From NCBI RefSeq assembly GCF_042680805.1, contig NZ_JBHUEM010000052.1, positions 186,001 to 250,000 on the forward strand: a DNA stretch of 64,000 nt, in the 5' to 3' direction. The translations under genes and the position numbers were made by a program. This document shows, one piece after another, positions 33,634-43,285 of this stretch. This DNA is from Bacillus_CJ salitolerans (GTDB taxonomy: Bacteria > Bacillota > Bacilli > Bacillales > SA4). The first letter of the stretch is position 1. Every line of letters begins with the position of its first letter. The notes beneath the pieces were generated by a model. The model did not search any database and was not told where the DNA came from. It saw nothing but the letters and a program-made list of their open reading frames with translations.

Positions 33634-35148
33634 TTGCGTATTCAACTTAATGGAATTGATGATGAACGTTTTTATAGACCACTTACGCATATTGTTGAAT
33701 TGTTCTTTGAGGAAAGCGATATGTATTTTGAATCAGTAGAATCTCCAGAACTAACAATTACCATCGATATTCAAACCGATGAACATCAAGTTCGTACGAA
33801 GGCAAGTGGTGTAACTGAAACAGGTGGGTATCATGAGTCTAGCTTTCATGAACACTTCACTCCACATATGACAGATAAGGAAACATTCAAACTCATAAAA
33901 CGCTCCGTATCGTATGTTCTTTTGACAATACTGGAGGATGTAACAGGTGTCGTTCAAAAATGGGGAATCCTAACGGGGATAAGACCAACAAAGCTTCTTC
34001 ACAAAAAACTACAAGAAGGTAAAACGAAGGAACAGGCTCATGCAGAACTAAGGGAAGATTATAAAATTCATGATGAAAAAATTGACCTGATGCAAACCAT
34101 TGTCGAAAGACAGCTTCAAGTCATTCCTGATTTGTATCAGTTGAATAAAGAAATCAGTATATATATCGGTATTCCATTTTGCCCAACTAAATGTGCGTAC
34201 TGTACATTTCCCGCGTATGCAATTAATAATAAATATGGGCAAGTTGACTCTTTTCTAGGTGGTTTGCACTATGAAATGAGGGAAATGGGTAGATGGCTGA
34301 AGGATAACAACATAAAGATAACGACAATCTATTATGGTGGAGGAACGCCGACAAGCATCACAGCGGAAGAAATGGACTTATTGTATGAGGAAATGTATGA
34401 ATCTTTTCCGGATGTAAGTAACATTCGAGAAATCACCGTGGAAGCAGGACGCCCTGATACGATTACGAAAGAAAAATTAGAAGTACTCAATAAATGGAAT
34501 ATTGATCGAATCAGTATTAATCCGCAGTCTTATATACAAGAAACACTAAAGGCAATTGGTCGTCATCACACAGTAGAAGAAACGATTGAAAAATATAAGC
34601 TCGCTCGTTCAATGGGGATGACGAATATTAATATGGATCTTATAATTGGATTGCCAGGTGAAGGAACGAAGGAGTTCCAGTATACGTTAGACGAGACCAA
34701 AAAATTAATGCCTGAGTCGTTAACCGTTCATACTCTTTCATTCAAACGTGCTTCTGAAATGACGAAGAATAAAGAAAAATATAAAGTGGCAGGGCGAGAT
34801 GAAATTATGGAAATGATGGACCTCGCAACAAATTGGACGGCGACCCATGGCTATGTCCCATATTATTTATACCGACAAAAGAATATTCTAGGTAATCTTG
34901 AAAATGTCGGCTACTCGATACCTGGTCAGGAAAGTCTTTATAACATTATGATTATGGAAGAACAGCAAACTATTCTAGGTTTAGGTTGCGGTGCGTCAAG
35001 TAAATTTGTCCATCCTGAAACTGGAAAAATTACACGTTTTGCTAACCCGAAAGATCCGAAATCCTACAATGATGGCTATGAAAAGTATACGAAAGATAAA
35101 ATATCGTTACTTGAAGATTTGTTTGGATCGTTAAAATCACATAATTAA
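33634..35148 (+). CDS. hemZ: radical SAM coproporphyrinogen dehydrogenase-like protein HemZ
   Basis: 504 aa. The N-terminal 165 residues are the HemZ-specific extension; the radical SAM core follows with the 4Fe-4S motif CPTKCAYC near residue 187, YYGGGTPTS, ISINPQSY and GLPGEG. The motif spacing Cx3Cx2C is typical of HemN relatives. In B. subtilis HemZ (YhaV/YhaW) is linked to anaerobic coproporphyrinogen III metabolism. TTG 33634 follows AGAAAGGTGAT. Single-gene unit. Confidence 0.9.
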   Translation: MRIQLNGIDDERFYRPLTHIVELFFEESDMYFESVESPELTITIDIQTDEHQVRTKASGVTETGGYHESSFHEHFTPHMTDKETFKLIKRSVSYVLLTILEDVTGVVQKWGILTGIRPTKLLHKKLQEGKTKEQAHAELREDYKIHDEKIDLMQTIVERQLQVIPDLYQLNKEISIYIGIPFCPTKCAYCTFPAYAINNKYGQVDSFLGGLHYEMREMGRWLKDNNIKITTIYYGGGTPTSITAEEMDLLYEEMYESFPDVSNIREITVEAGRPDTITKEKLEVLNKWNIDRISINPQSYIQETLKAIGRHHTVEETIEKYKLARSMGMTNINMDLIIGLPGEGTKEFQYTLDETKKLMPESLTVHTLSFKRASEMTKNKEKYKVAGRDEIMEMMDLATNWTATHGYVPYYLYRQKNILGNLENVGYSIPGQESLYNIMIMEEQQTILGLGCGASSKFVHPETGKITRFANPKDPKSYNDGYEKYTKDKISLLEDLFGSLKSHN

Positions 35149-35152
35149 AGTA

Positions 35153-35188
35153 AAAGCCCCAATTGATATCCAATCAATTGGGGCCTTT
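35153..35188 (+). terminator. terminator of hemZ
   Basis: Stem AAGCCCCAATTGAT / ATCAATTGGGGC followed by CTTT. Confidence 0.88.
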
Positions 35189-35276
35189 CGATTACATGGG
35201 ATTTTTCTTTGTTTATAGAGGTTTTCCCATTTAAGAATCGAATTGGTATGTATAGAAGATAAGGAGGATCAACCTA

Positions 35277-36044
35277 ATGTCAAATACCATATTACTTGAA
35301 CAGAAAGACGGGATTATTTATCTTACCTTAAATCGTCCAGATGCCTATAACTCGCTGCATGTACCCATGTTAGAGGAATTGTTAGAAAACCTTAAGCAAG
35401 TAACAGAAATGAACGAGCATATTGTTGTTTTAAAAGGGAGTGGTAAAGGCTTCTCAGCAGGTGGGGATATTAAATCGATGCTAGGGACTTTTGATACACC
35501 ATTTGAAAGCATCATGCAGGTAATTGGCGATGTTGTAACCACATTATATGCGATGAATAAATTAACAATTTGTGCGATACATGGAGCTGCCGCTGGTTTA
35601 GGCTTAAGCATTGGACTAGGATGCGATCATGTGATTGCAGACAAACATGCAAAGATCGCCATGAATTTTATTGGAATCGGATTAGTTCCTGACGGAGGTG
35701 GGCATTTCTTCTTAAAAAATCGACTTGGAGATATGAAAGCAAAGTCCATCATTTGGGAAGGAAAGACCTTCACAGCAGCTGAAGCATTTCAAATAGGACT
35801 TATCGATGACATATCAGAAAATCTAGAAGAAGCTGTGTCACAAAAAACAGCAGAATGGTTAGAAAAACCAGTTCTATCGATGCTTGCAACAAAGAATATC
35901 TTTGTGCAGCAATCGATAGAGGCTTTAAAGGATACGCTAAAATTGGAAACCTTCCATCAAGCAGAAATGAGAAAAACACTTGATCATCAAGAAGGTATCA
36001 AAGCGTTTATAGAAAAGAGACGACCTGTTTTTACCGGGAATTAA
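35277..36044 (+). CDS. yhaR: enoyl-CoA hydratase/isomerase family protein (YhaR-like)
   Basis: 255 aa crotonase-fold protein: LTLNRPDAYNSL, oxyanion-hole segments GSGKGFSAGGDIKSM (near 58) and IHGAAAGLGLSIGLGCD (near 103), and IGLVPDGGGHFFL with the usual acidic residue replaced in part (PDGG in place of PEAG). It likely hydrates or isomerises an acyl-CoA; the substrate is unknown. SD AAGGAGG. Position between hemZ and yhzD matches yhaR. Confidence 0.87.
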   Translation: MSNTILLEQKDGIIYLTLNRPDAYNSLHVPMLEELLENLKQVTEMNEHIVVLKGSGKGFSAGGDIKSMLGTFDTPFESIMQVIGDVVTTLYAMNKLTICAIHGAAAGLGLSIGLGCDHVIADKHAKIAMNFIGIGLVPDGGGHFFLKNRLGDMKAKSIIWEGKTFTAAEAFQIGLIDDISENLEEAVSQKTAEWLEKPVLSMLATKNIFVQQSIEALKDTLKLETFHQAEMRKTLDHQEGIKAFIEKRRPVFTGN

Positions 36045-36055
36045 TAGGAAAAGAG

Positions 36056-36104
36056 AAAACGAAGCAATCGCGTCGATAGATTTATAGCGATTGCTTCGTT
36101 TTTT
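36056..36104. terminator. terminator between yhaR and yhzD
   Basis: AAAACGAAGCAATCGC pairs with GCGATTGCTTCGTTTT across an 18-nt loop, T run on the plus strand. It lies between convergent genes. Confidence 0.85.
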
Positions 36105-36288
36105 ATCGATGAAATAAAATTAATTTTCCACTAGCATTTACACATCTGTGGGTGTGTTCTTCAAATCCTTTTTCAGTTAAGATTTGTTCACCTTTTGTTT
36201 TTGCTTCGGCTTCAGATGAAGCTTCAAAATTTTCATCCACTAATTTATTTCCACTTTTATCAAAAACTGTTAAAGTAAAAATAGGCAT
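36103..36288 (-). CDS. yhzD: YhzD-like small protein
   Basis: 61 aa: FTLTVFDKSGNKLVDENFEA, EAKTKGEQILTEKGFEEHTHR and the C-terminal SGKLILFHR, the pattern of the YhzD family in Bacillus. Cytoplasmic by composition, with one Cys. SD AGGAGGG before ATG 36288. Function unknown. Confidence 0.88.
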   Translation of the reverse strand: MPIFTLTVFDKSGNKLVDENFEASSEAEAKTKGEQILTEKGFEEHTHRCVNASGKLILFHR

Positions 36289-36453
36289 AATTTCCCTCCT
36301 GAGTTCTCTTTGATCGTTCCTTGGATCCTGTTTTCTGAAAGTAAATATTATATTTAGATAAATTATTTCAATAAAAAAACTAATTTCCCTGCTTTTTTTG
36401 AATCTTTTTTACGAAACAATCGTATGTAAGAAAGGAATGGAGGACTGATTAAA

Positions 36454-37356
36454 ATGGCATTAAAATTAGAAAATGTGACAAAAAGGTTTGGATCGTTTGT
36501 TGCCGTTGATGATTTATCAATTGAAATACCCGAAAAAGAGATGTTTGGGTTTTTAGGTGCAAACGGTGCTGGGAAGACCACTACCTTTCGAATGATCCTA
36601 GGACTCATAGACCCATCCCAAGGGAAGATTAGTTGGAAAGACAAACCAATTAACTATGAGACAAGTAATATCGTTGGGTATCTTCCCGAGGAGCGCGGTT
36701 TATATCCTAAGATGAAGGTGAAGGATCAGCTTGTATATTTAGGTCGTTTAAGGGGAATGGATAAACAAACGATTATTAAAGAAGTAGCGTACTGGTTAGA
36801 GCGTTTTAATGTTCCAGAATATGAGAATAAAAAAGTTGAAGAATTATCAAAGGGAAATCAACAAAAAATTCAATTCATCGCATCGGTTATACATAGACCA
36901 AAACTTTTAATCTTAGATGAACCCTTTAGTGGACTAGATCCTGTCAATGTCGAGCAATTAAAAAGTGCGGTTATAGATTTGAAAAATAACGGAACTTCAA
37001 TTGTATTTTCAAGTCACCGTATGGAGCATGTGGAGGAGCTTTGTGAGCATTTATGTATTATGCACCGCGGAAAGCCCGTTGTACACGGATCACTTAAAGA
37101 GATTAAACGTTCATTTGGTAGAAAAAATGTTTCGATTGAAGCTGATTTTGATCTAAGCTTCCTGCATGAATTGCAGGGTGTTCGTAAGGTGACAGAAAGA
37201 AGCAATGGTATCACACTCCAAATTGGGGACGAATCGATTTCAGAGCGTATCTTTGAACAGCTACATGGCAAAGGGTTTGTTCGAAAGTTCGAGCTAGAGG
37301 AACCATCTCTAAATGATATCTTTATTGAAAAGGTAGGTGCTTCTTACCATGAGTAA
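36454..37356 (+). CDS. yhaQ: ABC transporter ATP-binding protein YhaQ (NatA-like)
   Basis: 300 aa exporter ATPase: Walker A GANGAGKTT near 38, Q-loop region GYLPEERGLYP, signature LSKGNQQKIQ, Walker B LLILDEPFSGLDPVN and switch His in FSSHRMEHVEEL. The C-terminal 80 residues form the domain usual in NatA-type subunits. The pair with YhaP resembles sodium or drug exporters; the substrate is unknown. It overlaps the yhaP start by 8 bp. Confidence 0.9.
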   Translation: MALKLENVTKRFGSFVAVDDLSIEIPEKEMFGFLGANGAGKTTTFRMILGLIDPSQGKISWKDKPINYETSNIVGYLPEERGLYPKMKVKDQLVYLGRLRGMDKQTIIKEVAYWLERFNVPEYENKKVEELSKGNQQKIQFIASVIHRPKLLILDEPFSGLDPVNVEQLKSAVIDLKNNGTSIVFSSHRMEHVEELCEHLCIMHRGKPVVHGSLKEIKRSFGRKNVSIEADFDLSFLHELQGVRKVTERSNGITLQIGDESISERIFEQLHGKGFVRKFELEEPSLNDIFIEKVGASYHE

Positions 37357-38599
37357 ATTTTGGATTATTCTATTTCATACGTATTTAAACAAATTAAAGT
37401 CTAAATCGTTTATCATTACGACAGCTATTACGTTACTAATTGTTGTTGCTTTAACAAACATTGAAAATATTATTGCTGTATTTGATAAAGATGAAGAAAC
37501 AAAGATTCTCGTGATGGATGAAACAGATGAGTTATACTTACCATTCGAGCAGCAGGTTAATGCGATGGATGATCAGATTACGGTCATACCTTTTGATGGA
37601 ACGTTGGACGAGGCAGAAGCGAGTATTATAGATGGTGAATATGATGGTGTTCTAACCATTTCTTATAATGAAGAAGAACTGCCAAGCGGCTCATTCAAAG
37701 CGATGTCGATTACGAACTCAAACGCAACGTCAACGCTAGAGATGGCAATGCAACAATTAAAGGTAACAATGGCAACAGCAAAGATGGGCTTAAGCTCTGA
37801 ACAAATTCAGCAGTTGTACGAGCAAGTAGAATTTGAAAAAGTCGCTTTAGAAGAAAATGCGAAAACAGAAGAAGAGCTAGATTCAGCACGTGGATTAGTG
37901 TATATCTTACTATTCATGATTTATATTGCGGTTTTAATGTATGCAAGCATGATTGCGATGGAAGTAGCAACAGAAAAGTCTTCACGCGTGATGGAAATCT
38001 TAATTTCAAGTGTATCACCTGTTAAGCAAATGTTTGGAAAGATATTGGGTGTCGCATTATTAAGTATCACCCAGTTTGCGTTAATTTTACTGGTTGGCTA
38101 CCAATCGTTAAAACGTAATATGGAAAATATGGAAGGTGGATTTACTGAATACCTAGGCTTTGGCAACATTCCAACCTCCACCATTATTTATGCGATTATT
38201 TTCTTCTTGCTAGGGTACTTCTTATTTGCAACCTTAGCAGCTGTTTTAGGTTCATTGGTTAGCCGAATTGAAGATGTTCAGCAAATGATTACTCCGATGA
38301 CATTATTAGTCGTTGCGGCGTTTATGATTGCCATGTTTGGTCTAAGTAATCCAGAGAATACATTTATTACAATTACTTCATACATTCCATTCTTTACGCC
38401 AATGATCATGTTCCTGAGAGTAGGTATGCTAAACATTCCAACATGGGAAATTCTACTAGGTATTGGCTTGTTAGTAGGAACAATCATTTTACTCGCTGTG
38501 CTTGGAGCACGTATTTATAAAGGAGGAGTCTTACTATACGGTAAATCTTCTTCCTTTAAAGATATAAAGAGTGCCCTTCAATTAACGAAGAAGGGATAA
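37349..38599 (+). CDS. yhaP: ABC transporter permease YhaP (NatB-like)
   Basis: 416 aa ABC-2 permease. TM1 near residues 20-40 is followed by a large extracytoplasmic domain (about 45-175), then five membrane helices with SSRVMEILISSVSPVKQMFGKILG, the conserved cytoplasmic loop of NatB/YhaP proteins. GTG 37337 is in frame, but ATG 37349 fits SD AGGTAGGTG. Forms an exporter with YhaQ. Confidence 0.9.
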   Translation: MSKFWIILFHTYLNKLKSKSFIITTAITLLIVVALTNIENIIAVFDKDEETKILVMDETDELYLPFEQQVNAMDDQITVIPFDGTLDEAEASIIDGEYDGVLTISYNEEELPSGSFKAMSITNSNATSTLEMAMQQLKVTMATAKMGLSSEQIQQLYEQVEFEKVALEENAKTEEELDSARGLVYILLFMIYIAVLMYASMIAMEVATEKSSRVMEILISSVSPVKQMFGKILGVALLSITQFALILLVGYQSLKRNMENMEGGFTEYLGFGNIPTSTIIYAIIFFLLGYFLFATLAAVLGSLVSRIEDVQQMITPMTLLVVAAFMIAMFGLSNPENTFITITSYIPFFTPMIMFLRVGMLNIPTWEILLGIGLLVGTIILLAVLGARIYKGGVLLYGKSSSFKDIKSALQLTKKG

Positions 38600-38644
38600 T
38601 AGGTTGCCGCGTTCAGTGGGTAACAATTGATTTTATCATGAAGT

Positions 38645-38671
38645 CCGCTCCTATTAAGGAGCGGTTTTGTT
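38645..38671 (+). terminator. terminator of yhaQP
   Basis: Stem CCGCTCC / GGAGCGG, loop TATTAA, T-rich tail. The gap 38672-38973 otherwise holds only the stem-loop at 38757 and the yhaO SD. Confidence 0.9.
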
Positions 38672-38756
38672 ATTTACCACCACGTTTGAACGATCTTTTA
38701 AGCGAGTATTTGGATGTACTCCTCTATAATTTAGATTGAGAGTATAGAATTATAGT

Positions 38757-38788
38757 AAAAATCCTATTCTATTTATAGAATAGGATTT
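38757..38788. terminator. symmetrical stem-loop in the yhaP-yhaO gap
   Basis: Perfect 13-bp inverted repeat AAAATCCTATTCT / AGAATAGGATTTT with a 6-nt loop. A-rich on the left and T-rich on the right, so it could stop transcription in both directions; no gene lies between it and the yhaQP terminator. Confidence 0.6.
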
Positions 38789-38973
38789 TCTTGCTACTAA
38801 ATTAGAATAATAATATTTTTTAACGAGGATCATCGAAATAATACTAATTCGAATGTTTTTAAAAAAAGGTCGTATTGAACGCTTGAAGAAGCCAAGTTTT
38901 TCTAATGGGAACGTGCATTCGCATTAGAACGATGGTAAAATAGGATTGATAGAATAGAGGAAGGTGAAGGAAC

Positions 38974-40200
38974 ATGTTAACACGAGTAACATTCCTACAT
39001 GTGGCAGACTTACATTTAGATAGCCCATTTCTTGGCTTAAAGTACTTACCACCGAAGATGGTGGAGAGGATTCAAGAAAGTACATTTACTTCTTTTAAAA
39101 ACATAATTAATATTGCGATAGAGCAAAAGGTTGATTTTATTATTGTAGCGGGCGACTTATTTGATTCTGAACAAAGAAGCTTAAAGGCTCAACTTCGGTT
39201 TAGAGATGAAATGGTTCGCCTTCATAAGGTTGGAATTCAGGCTTTTATCACCCATGGAAATCATGATCATTTAAACGGAGGCTGGATTAGCTTAGATTGG
39301 CCTTCGAATGTCCACTTTTTTGGAGAGTCTGTTGAGATGAAACAATATCGTCGAGAAAATCAAGGGCTTGTCCATTTATATGGTTTTAGCTATAAGGATC
39401 GGTCAGTCACCGAAAACATGACTCCGTACTACAAAAAGATAAGTGGGAGTAAGTTTCACATCGGAATCCTTCATGGTTCCATATTCGGTAACGAAGAGCA
39501 TTCAACCTATGCTCCGTTTACGGTTCATGAATTGCTGGAAAAGGAATTTGATTATTGGGCACTAGGACATATTCATAAGCGGCAAGTTCTCTCAGAACAG
39601 CCACCTATTATTTATCCTGGCAATATTCAAGGGCGTCATCGAAAAGAAATCGGAAGAAAAGGGTGTTATTTCGTAGAACTAAGTGAACTAGGAACAACAT
39701 ATTCGTTTATGGAGACTGGTGAAGTGATTTGGAACAATATTGTTGTTTCTATTGATTCGATAACATCCTTTGATGAGTTGGTTCATGCATGCATAGCACT
39801 GCTAGAAGATCACCGCTCAAAAAAAGGAACACTTTTTCATCTACAGTTGATTGGAAGCGGAGAACTTTCTTCCAGTCTCCAAGATGAGACGGTGATAAAA
39901 GAGCTAATTGATATCCTTCATACACCCGAAGAAGACCGCGATGATTTTGTATGGATCAGTTCAGTTGAGAATAAGACGGTCCTTCCTACAAATCGCGAGC
40001 AATTAATCAAGGAAATGAATTTCTTAGGTGATTTGCTTCAAATCATCGAGAGTTATGATCAGGTAGATCAAACCATTGCTCCCTTGTACAGGCATAGGAA
40101 TGTGAGAAAACACTTAACTGTTTTAACTAAAGAGGAGCGGCAATCACTGATAGCTGATGCTGAAGCGTTTTTATTACAAGAACTTCTAAATACTAAATAG
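38974..40200 (+). CDS. yhaO: metallophosphoesterase, DNA repair exonuclease family (YhaO)
   Basis: 408 aa SbcD/Mre11-type nuclease subunit: motif I HVADLHLDSPF near residue 8, motif II VAGDLFDSE, motif III THGNHDHLNGG, later LHGS and ALGHIHKR, giving the full set of His, Asp and Asn metal ligands. Longer C-terminal part without named motifs. Adjacent to yhaN (11 bp), which encodes the SbcC-like ATPase partner. SD GAAGGTGAAGG before ATG 38974. Confidence 0.92.
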   Translation: MLTRVTFLHVADLHLDSPFLGLKYLPPKMVERIQESTFTSFKNIINIAIEQKVDFIIVAGDLFDSEQRSLKAQLRFRDEMVRLHKVGIQAFITHGNHDHLNGGWISLDWPSNVHFFGESVEMKQYRRENQGLVHLYGFSYKDRSVTENMTPYYKKISGSKFHIGILHGSIFGNEEHSTYAPFTVHELLEKEFDYWALGHIHKRQVLSEQPPIIYPGNIQGRHRKEIGRKGCYFVELSELGTTYSFMETGEVIWNNIVVSIDSITSFDELVHACIALLEDHRSKKGTLFHLQLIGSGELSSSLQDETVIKELIDILHTPEEDRDDFVWISSVENKTVLPTNREQLIKEMNFLGDLLQIIESYDQVDQTIAPLYRHRNVRKHLTVLTKEERQSLIADAEAFLLQELLNTK

Positions 40201-40211
40201 GAGGTGAAAGA

Positions 40212-43200
40212 TTGATAATCACGAAGTTGAAAATTTATGGATATGGAAAAATCATAGACAAAGAGATTTCAATCAATGACCGGCAATTACAGATTTTCTA
40301 TGGTGAAAATGAGGCAGGTAAATCCACACTAATGTCATTTATTCATAGTATTCTATTTGGATTTCCTTCAAAACTTCAGAATGTGAATCGGTACGAACCA
40401 AAAATTGGTTTTAAATACGGAGGCAGTATGACCATTCAAACGGAACCTCATGGCGAAGTGGTGGTTGAAAGAGTGGCTGGAAAATCAATTGGAGATGTAA
40501 AGGTATATTTAAGTGATGGCTCGATTCATAAGGAGGAAAAGCTAAGTGAAATTCTTCATGGTATGGATCTGAAAATGTATTCTTCCATTTTTGCATTTTC
40601 CTTACATGGACTGCAAGAAATGAATGCCATCAAATCTGAGGACTTAAATGAATACTTATTTTCATCTAGTATTCTAGGTAACAATCGAATCCATGAAATC
40701 GAAAAGAAGATTGCAAAAGACATGGAACAGCTGTTCAAGCCTTCTGGAAAAAAACCAGAAATCAATCAAAACATCGATGAGCTAGATGAGCTTAGTCAAC
40801 AGTTACAACAAGCGAAGGGACAATTGCATGACTATCAAACGATCCTTCTGGAAGAAATCAAGACAAAAGAAACCCAAGAAGAAGTAGCCGCTGAATATCA
40901 AGAACTGATAAAGAAGCTAGAACTATTACAAATAGCAGAACAATATGTTCCTGCGAAAGCTGAGCTCAATCGGGTTATCAATAAGCTGGAAACACTAGGT
41001 GATCAGTCATCTTTCCCCATTGATGGTGTTCATCGTCTTGAACAATTGAATTCTCATATTATGCCTATTGAAGCCAAAATAAACGCCCTCAGTGAGAAAG
41101 TAAAGGATATGAACGAAAAGCTAGCTGATTTTCATATTCATCAGTTAGTTTTAGAAGCTGAAAATGAAATAAAATCTCTCGTTCAAAAACAATCGATTCA
41201 ACAATATCATCATGAACAACAAGCAACGCTTCACAATGCACGAAAAAATAAGCAAGAACAAATTGAATCAATCAAGAATTCTTATGGTCTCAAGCTAGAC
41301 CGAAATGAACTCGTAACATTAGAACTAACCCATTTTCTAAAAGAAAATATGAGAATAGATCTACAAGAATATGAAAGTTTGAAACTCCAAAAGAGAGCGC
41401 TGGATGCAAAGCAAGAAACTCTAACAGAAGAATTGCAATTGTTACAAGCAACAATCAAGCAATATGAAGCCCAAACTTTGAGTGCAGAAAAACGAGCTTC
41501 CTTACAAAAAGACGTTCAGACATACATTGGAAATTCAGAGGATAAAGAAAAACTAAAAGAGCGACATACAGCTGTAAAAACTCAAGTTCATGAACTGAGG
41601 GTAAAAGAAAAAAAGGGGAAACAGGTTGTATGGTGGTTTTTATTACCTTTAGCCATTCTTTCAATTATTTTTGCTGCTTGGGAATGGTATAACGAGCGGC
41701 TCGTAATCGCTGTTAGTGCTTGTATAGTCAGTTTATTGATAGGGATTGGAACGAAAATTTTTTACGGTTTCATTACGCAGTCGTATTTACCGATACTGAT
41801 TGAAGAAGAGAAGGAACTTGCGGCTATTTTAGCTAAGGAGCAAAGCCTTTCTCATGATACGAATCACAATACCCTCTTTGAAGCTCAAAGCTTGCTAGCG
41901 AAGGATGATCAAATTAGCCAATTCGTACAAAAGGAAAAGATAAAGCTTTATCAGCTTGAACAAGAGTATGAACGAACGATTGTCCAATTTGAAAAGTGGG
42001 AACCATCTTGGCGAGAAGTCTGTGAAGCATTAGATACTCACCAATCATTGATGAAAATCCCAGCTGGCTATGCCTATGAGACAATGTTGGAGATGTTTGA
42101 TCAGTTAAAGCTTCTTCAATCTTTATGTATAGAGGTAGAAAACATCGAAAAGGAGCTCTGTCTATGTAAAGATGAAGCAGAGCAATATCAACTAGCTTTA
42201 AATCGTTTACTATCAAAATTACAAATCCATGAAATGACATCGTCTCAATTACAAGAAGTGTTAGAAGCAGAAAAAGAAAAAGCTAGACAGAGATATTTAT
42301 TAGAAAGTAAAAAAAACGATGTTACGAGTCAAATTGACCAGCTTATCCAGGAGAGAGAATATTATCTAAAGGAACGAGAGGAACTATTCCGATTAGCAGG
42401 CGTCGAACATGAAGAAGCTTTCAGGGAAAAGGGAAGGAAGCACGTTTTATTTAGTCATTTACAAACAGAAGAGATGGACTTAAAAGAGAGAATAAACTAC
42501 ATCCTTAAGGGAAATACAACTATCGAACATGAGCTCTCACTTTTACAAGACGTGCAGGATATCGAACAACAAATGTACAAATATAAAGAAAGGATTCAAC
42601 ATCTTTTGGAAAATGAGAGAGACTTACAAAAAAGACAAGCTGAGTTACATGTACGGAAACAACAGCTTGAAGAAAAAGGAATATACTCCTCTCTCTTACA
42701 GAAGTACGAGTCAAAGCGGGCAGTATTGGAAGATCAGGCTAAAAAATGGTCAAAGCTAGCGATTGCAATGGACCTTTTAAATCAAACCAAAAATTATTAC
42801 AGGCTTGTAAGGCTACCTGAAGTAATCAGTCAAGCAGAACAGTTTTTTAAGAAACTAACAAAACATCAGTATACCAAGCTTTTTGCACCAGAAGAGGAAA
42901 AAAGCTTTTTGGTGGAGCGAAGAGACGGATTAAGGTTTACACCAAATGAACTAAGCCAAGCCACTTCTGAACAGCTATATCTATCATTAAGACTAGCCTT
43001 AGCAAATACGTACAAATCACCAGTTAATTTTCCTTTACTAATCGACGATAGTTTCGTTAACTTTGATGAAGAGAGATTCACAATCACCTTACAAGTGCTA
43101 GAGGAGCTATCAAAAAAGAGACAAATCATCTTTTTTACATGTGACAGACAAGTATATAAAAAGATTCATACACAGCATATTTTCACAATGAAAGATAGCG

Positions 43201-43223
43201 ACATTAGTTTCCTAAAGTCATAG
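40212..43223 (+). CDS. yhaN: SbcC-like AAA ATPase YhaN (SbcE)
   Basis: 1003 aa, SMC/Rad50-like layout: N-terminal half-ATPase with Walker A YGENEAGKSTLMSF near residue 33, long coiled coils (about 185-460 and 530-850), and C-terminal half-ATPase with the signature-like NELSQATSEQLYLSLRLALA and Walker B PLLIDDSFVNFD. At the apex of the coiled coil (about 473-520) there are two hydrophobic segments (WWFLLPLAILSIIFAA and VIAVSACIVSLLIGIG) in place of a CxxC zinc hook, suggesting membrane attachment. TTG start 40212 with SD GGAGGTGAAAG. Confidence 0.9.
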   Translation: MIITKLKIYGYGKIIDKEISINDRQLQIFYGENEAGKSTLMSFIHSILFGFPSKLQNVNRYEPKIGFKYGGSMTIQTEPHGEVVVERVAGKSIGDVKVYLSDGSIHKEEKLSEILHGMDLKMYSSIFAFSLHGLQEMNAIKSEDLNEYLFSSSILGNNRIHEIEKKIAKDMEQLFKPSGKKPEINQNIDELDELSQQLQQAKGQLHDYQTILLEEIKTKETQEEVAAEYQELIKKLELLQIAEQYVPAKAELNRVINKLETLGDQSSFPIDGVHRLEQLNSHIMPIEAKINALSEKVKDMNEKLADFHIHQLVLEAENEIKSLVQKQSIQQYHHEQQATLHNARKNKQEQIESIKNSYGLKLDRNELVTLELTHFLKENMRIDLQEYESLKLQKRALDAKQETLTEELQLLQATIKQYEAQTLSAEKRASLQKDVQTYIGNSEDKEKLKERHTAVKTQVHELRVKEKKGKQVVWWFLLPLAILSIIFAAWEWYNERLVIAVSACIVSLLIGIGTKIFYGFITQSYLPILIEEEKELAAILAKEQSLSHDTNHNTLFEAQSLLAKDDQISQFVQKEKIKLYQLEQEYERTIVQFEKWEPSWREVCEALDTHQSLMKIPAGYAYETMLEMFDQLKLLQSLCIEVENIEKELCLCKDEAEQYQLALNRLLSKLQIHEMTSSQLQEVLEAEKEKARQRYLLESKKNDVTSQIDQLIQEREYYLKEREELFRLAGVEHEEAFREKGRKHVLFSHLQTEEMDLKERINYILKGNTTIEHELSLLQDVQDIEQQMYKYKERIQHLLENERDLQKRQAELHVRKQQLEEKGIYSSLLQKYESKRAVLEDQAKKWSKLAIAMDLLNQTKNYYRLVRLPEVISQAEQFFKKLTKHQYTKLFAPEEEKSFLVERRDGLRFTPNELSQATSEQLYLSLRLALANTYKSPVNFPLLIDDSFVNFDEERFTITLQVLEELSKKRQIIFFTCDRQVYKKIHTQHIFTMKDSDISFLKS

Positions 43224-43285
43224 AACCTTATTAATAGTATAATGTAGGTAACAAAGGCTCACTTAGATTGAATGGAGGGATAATA

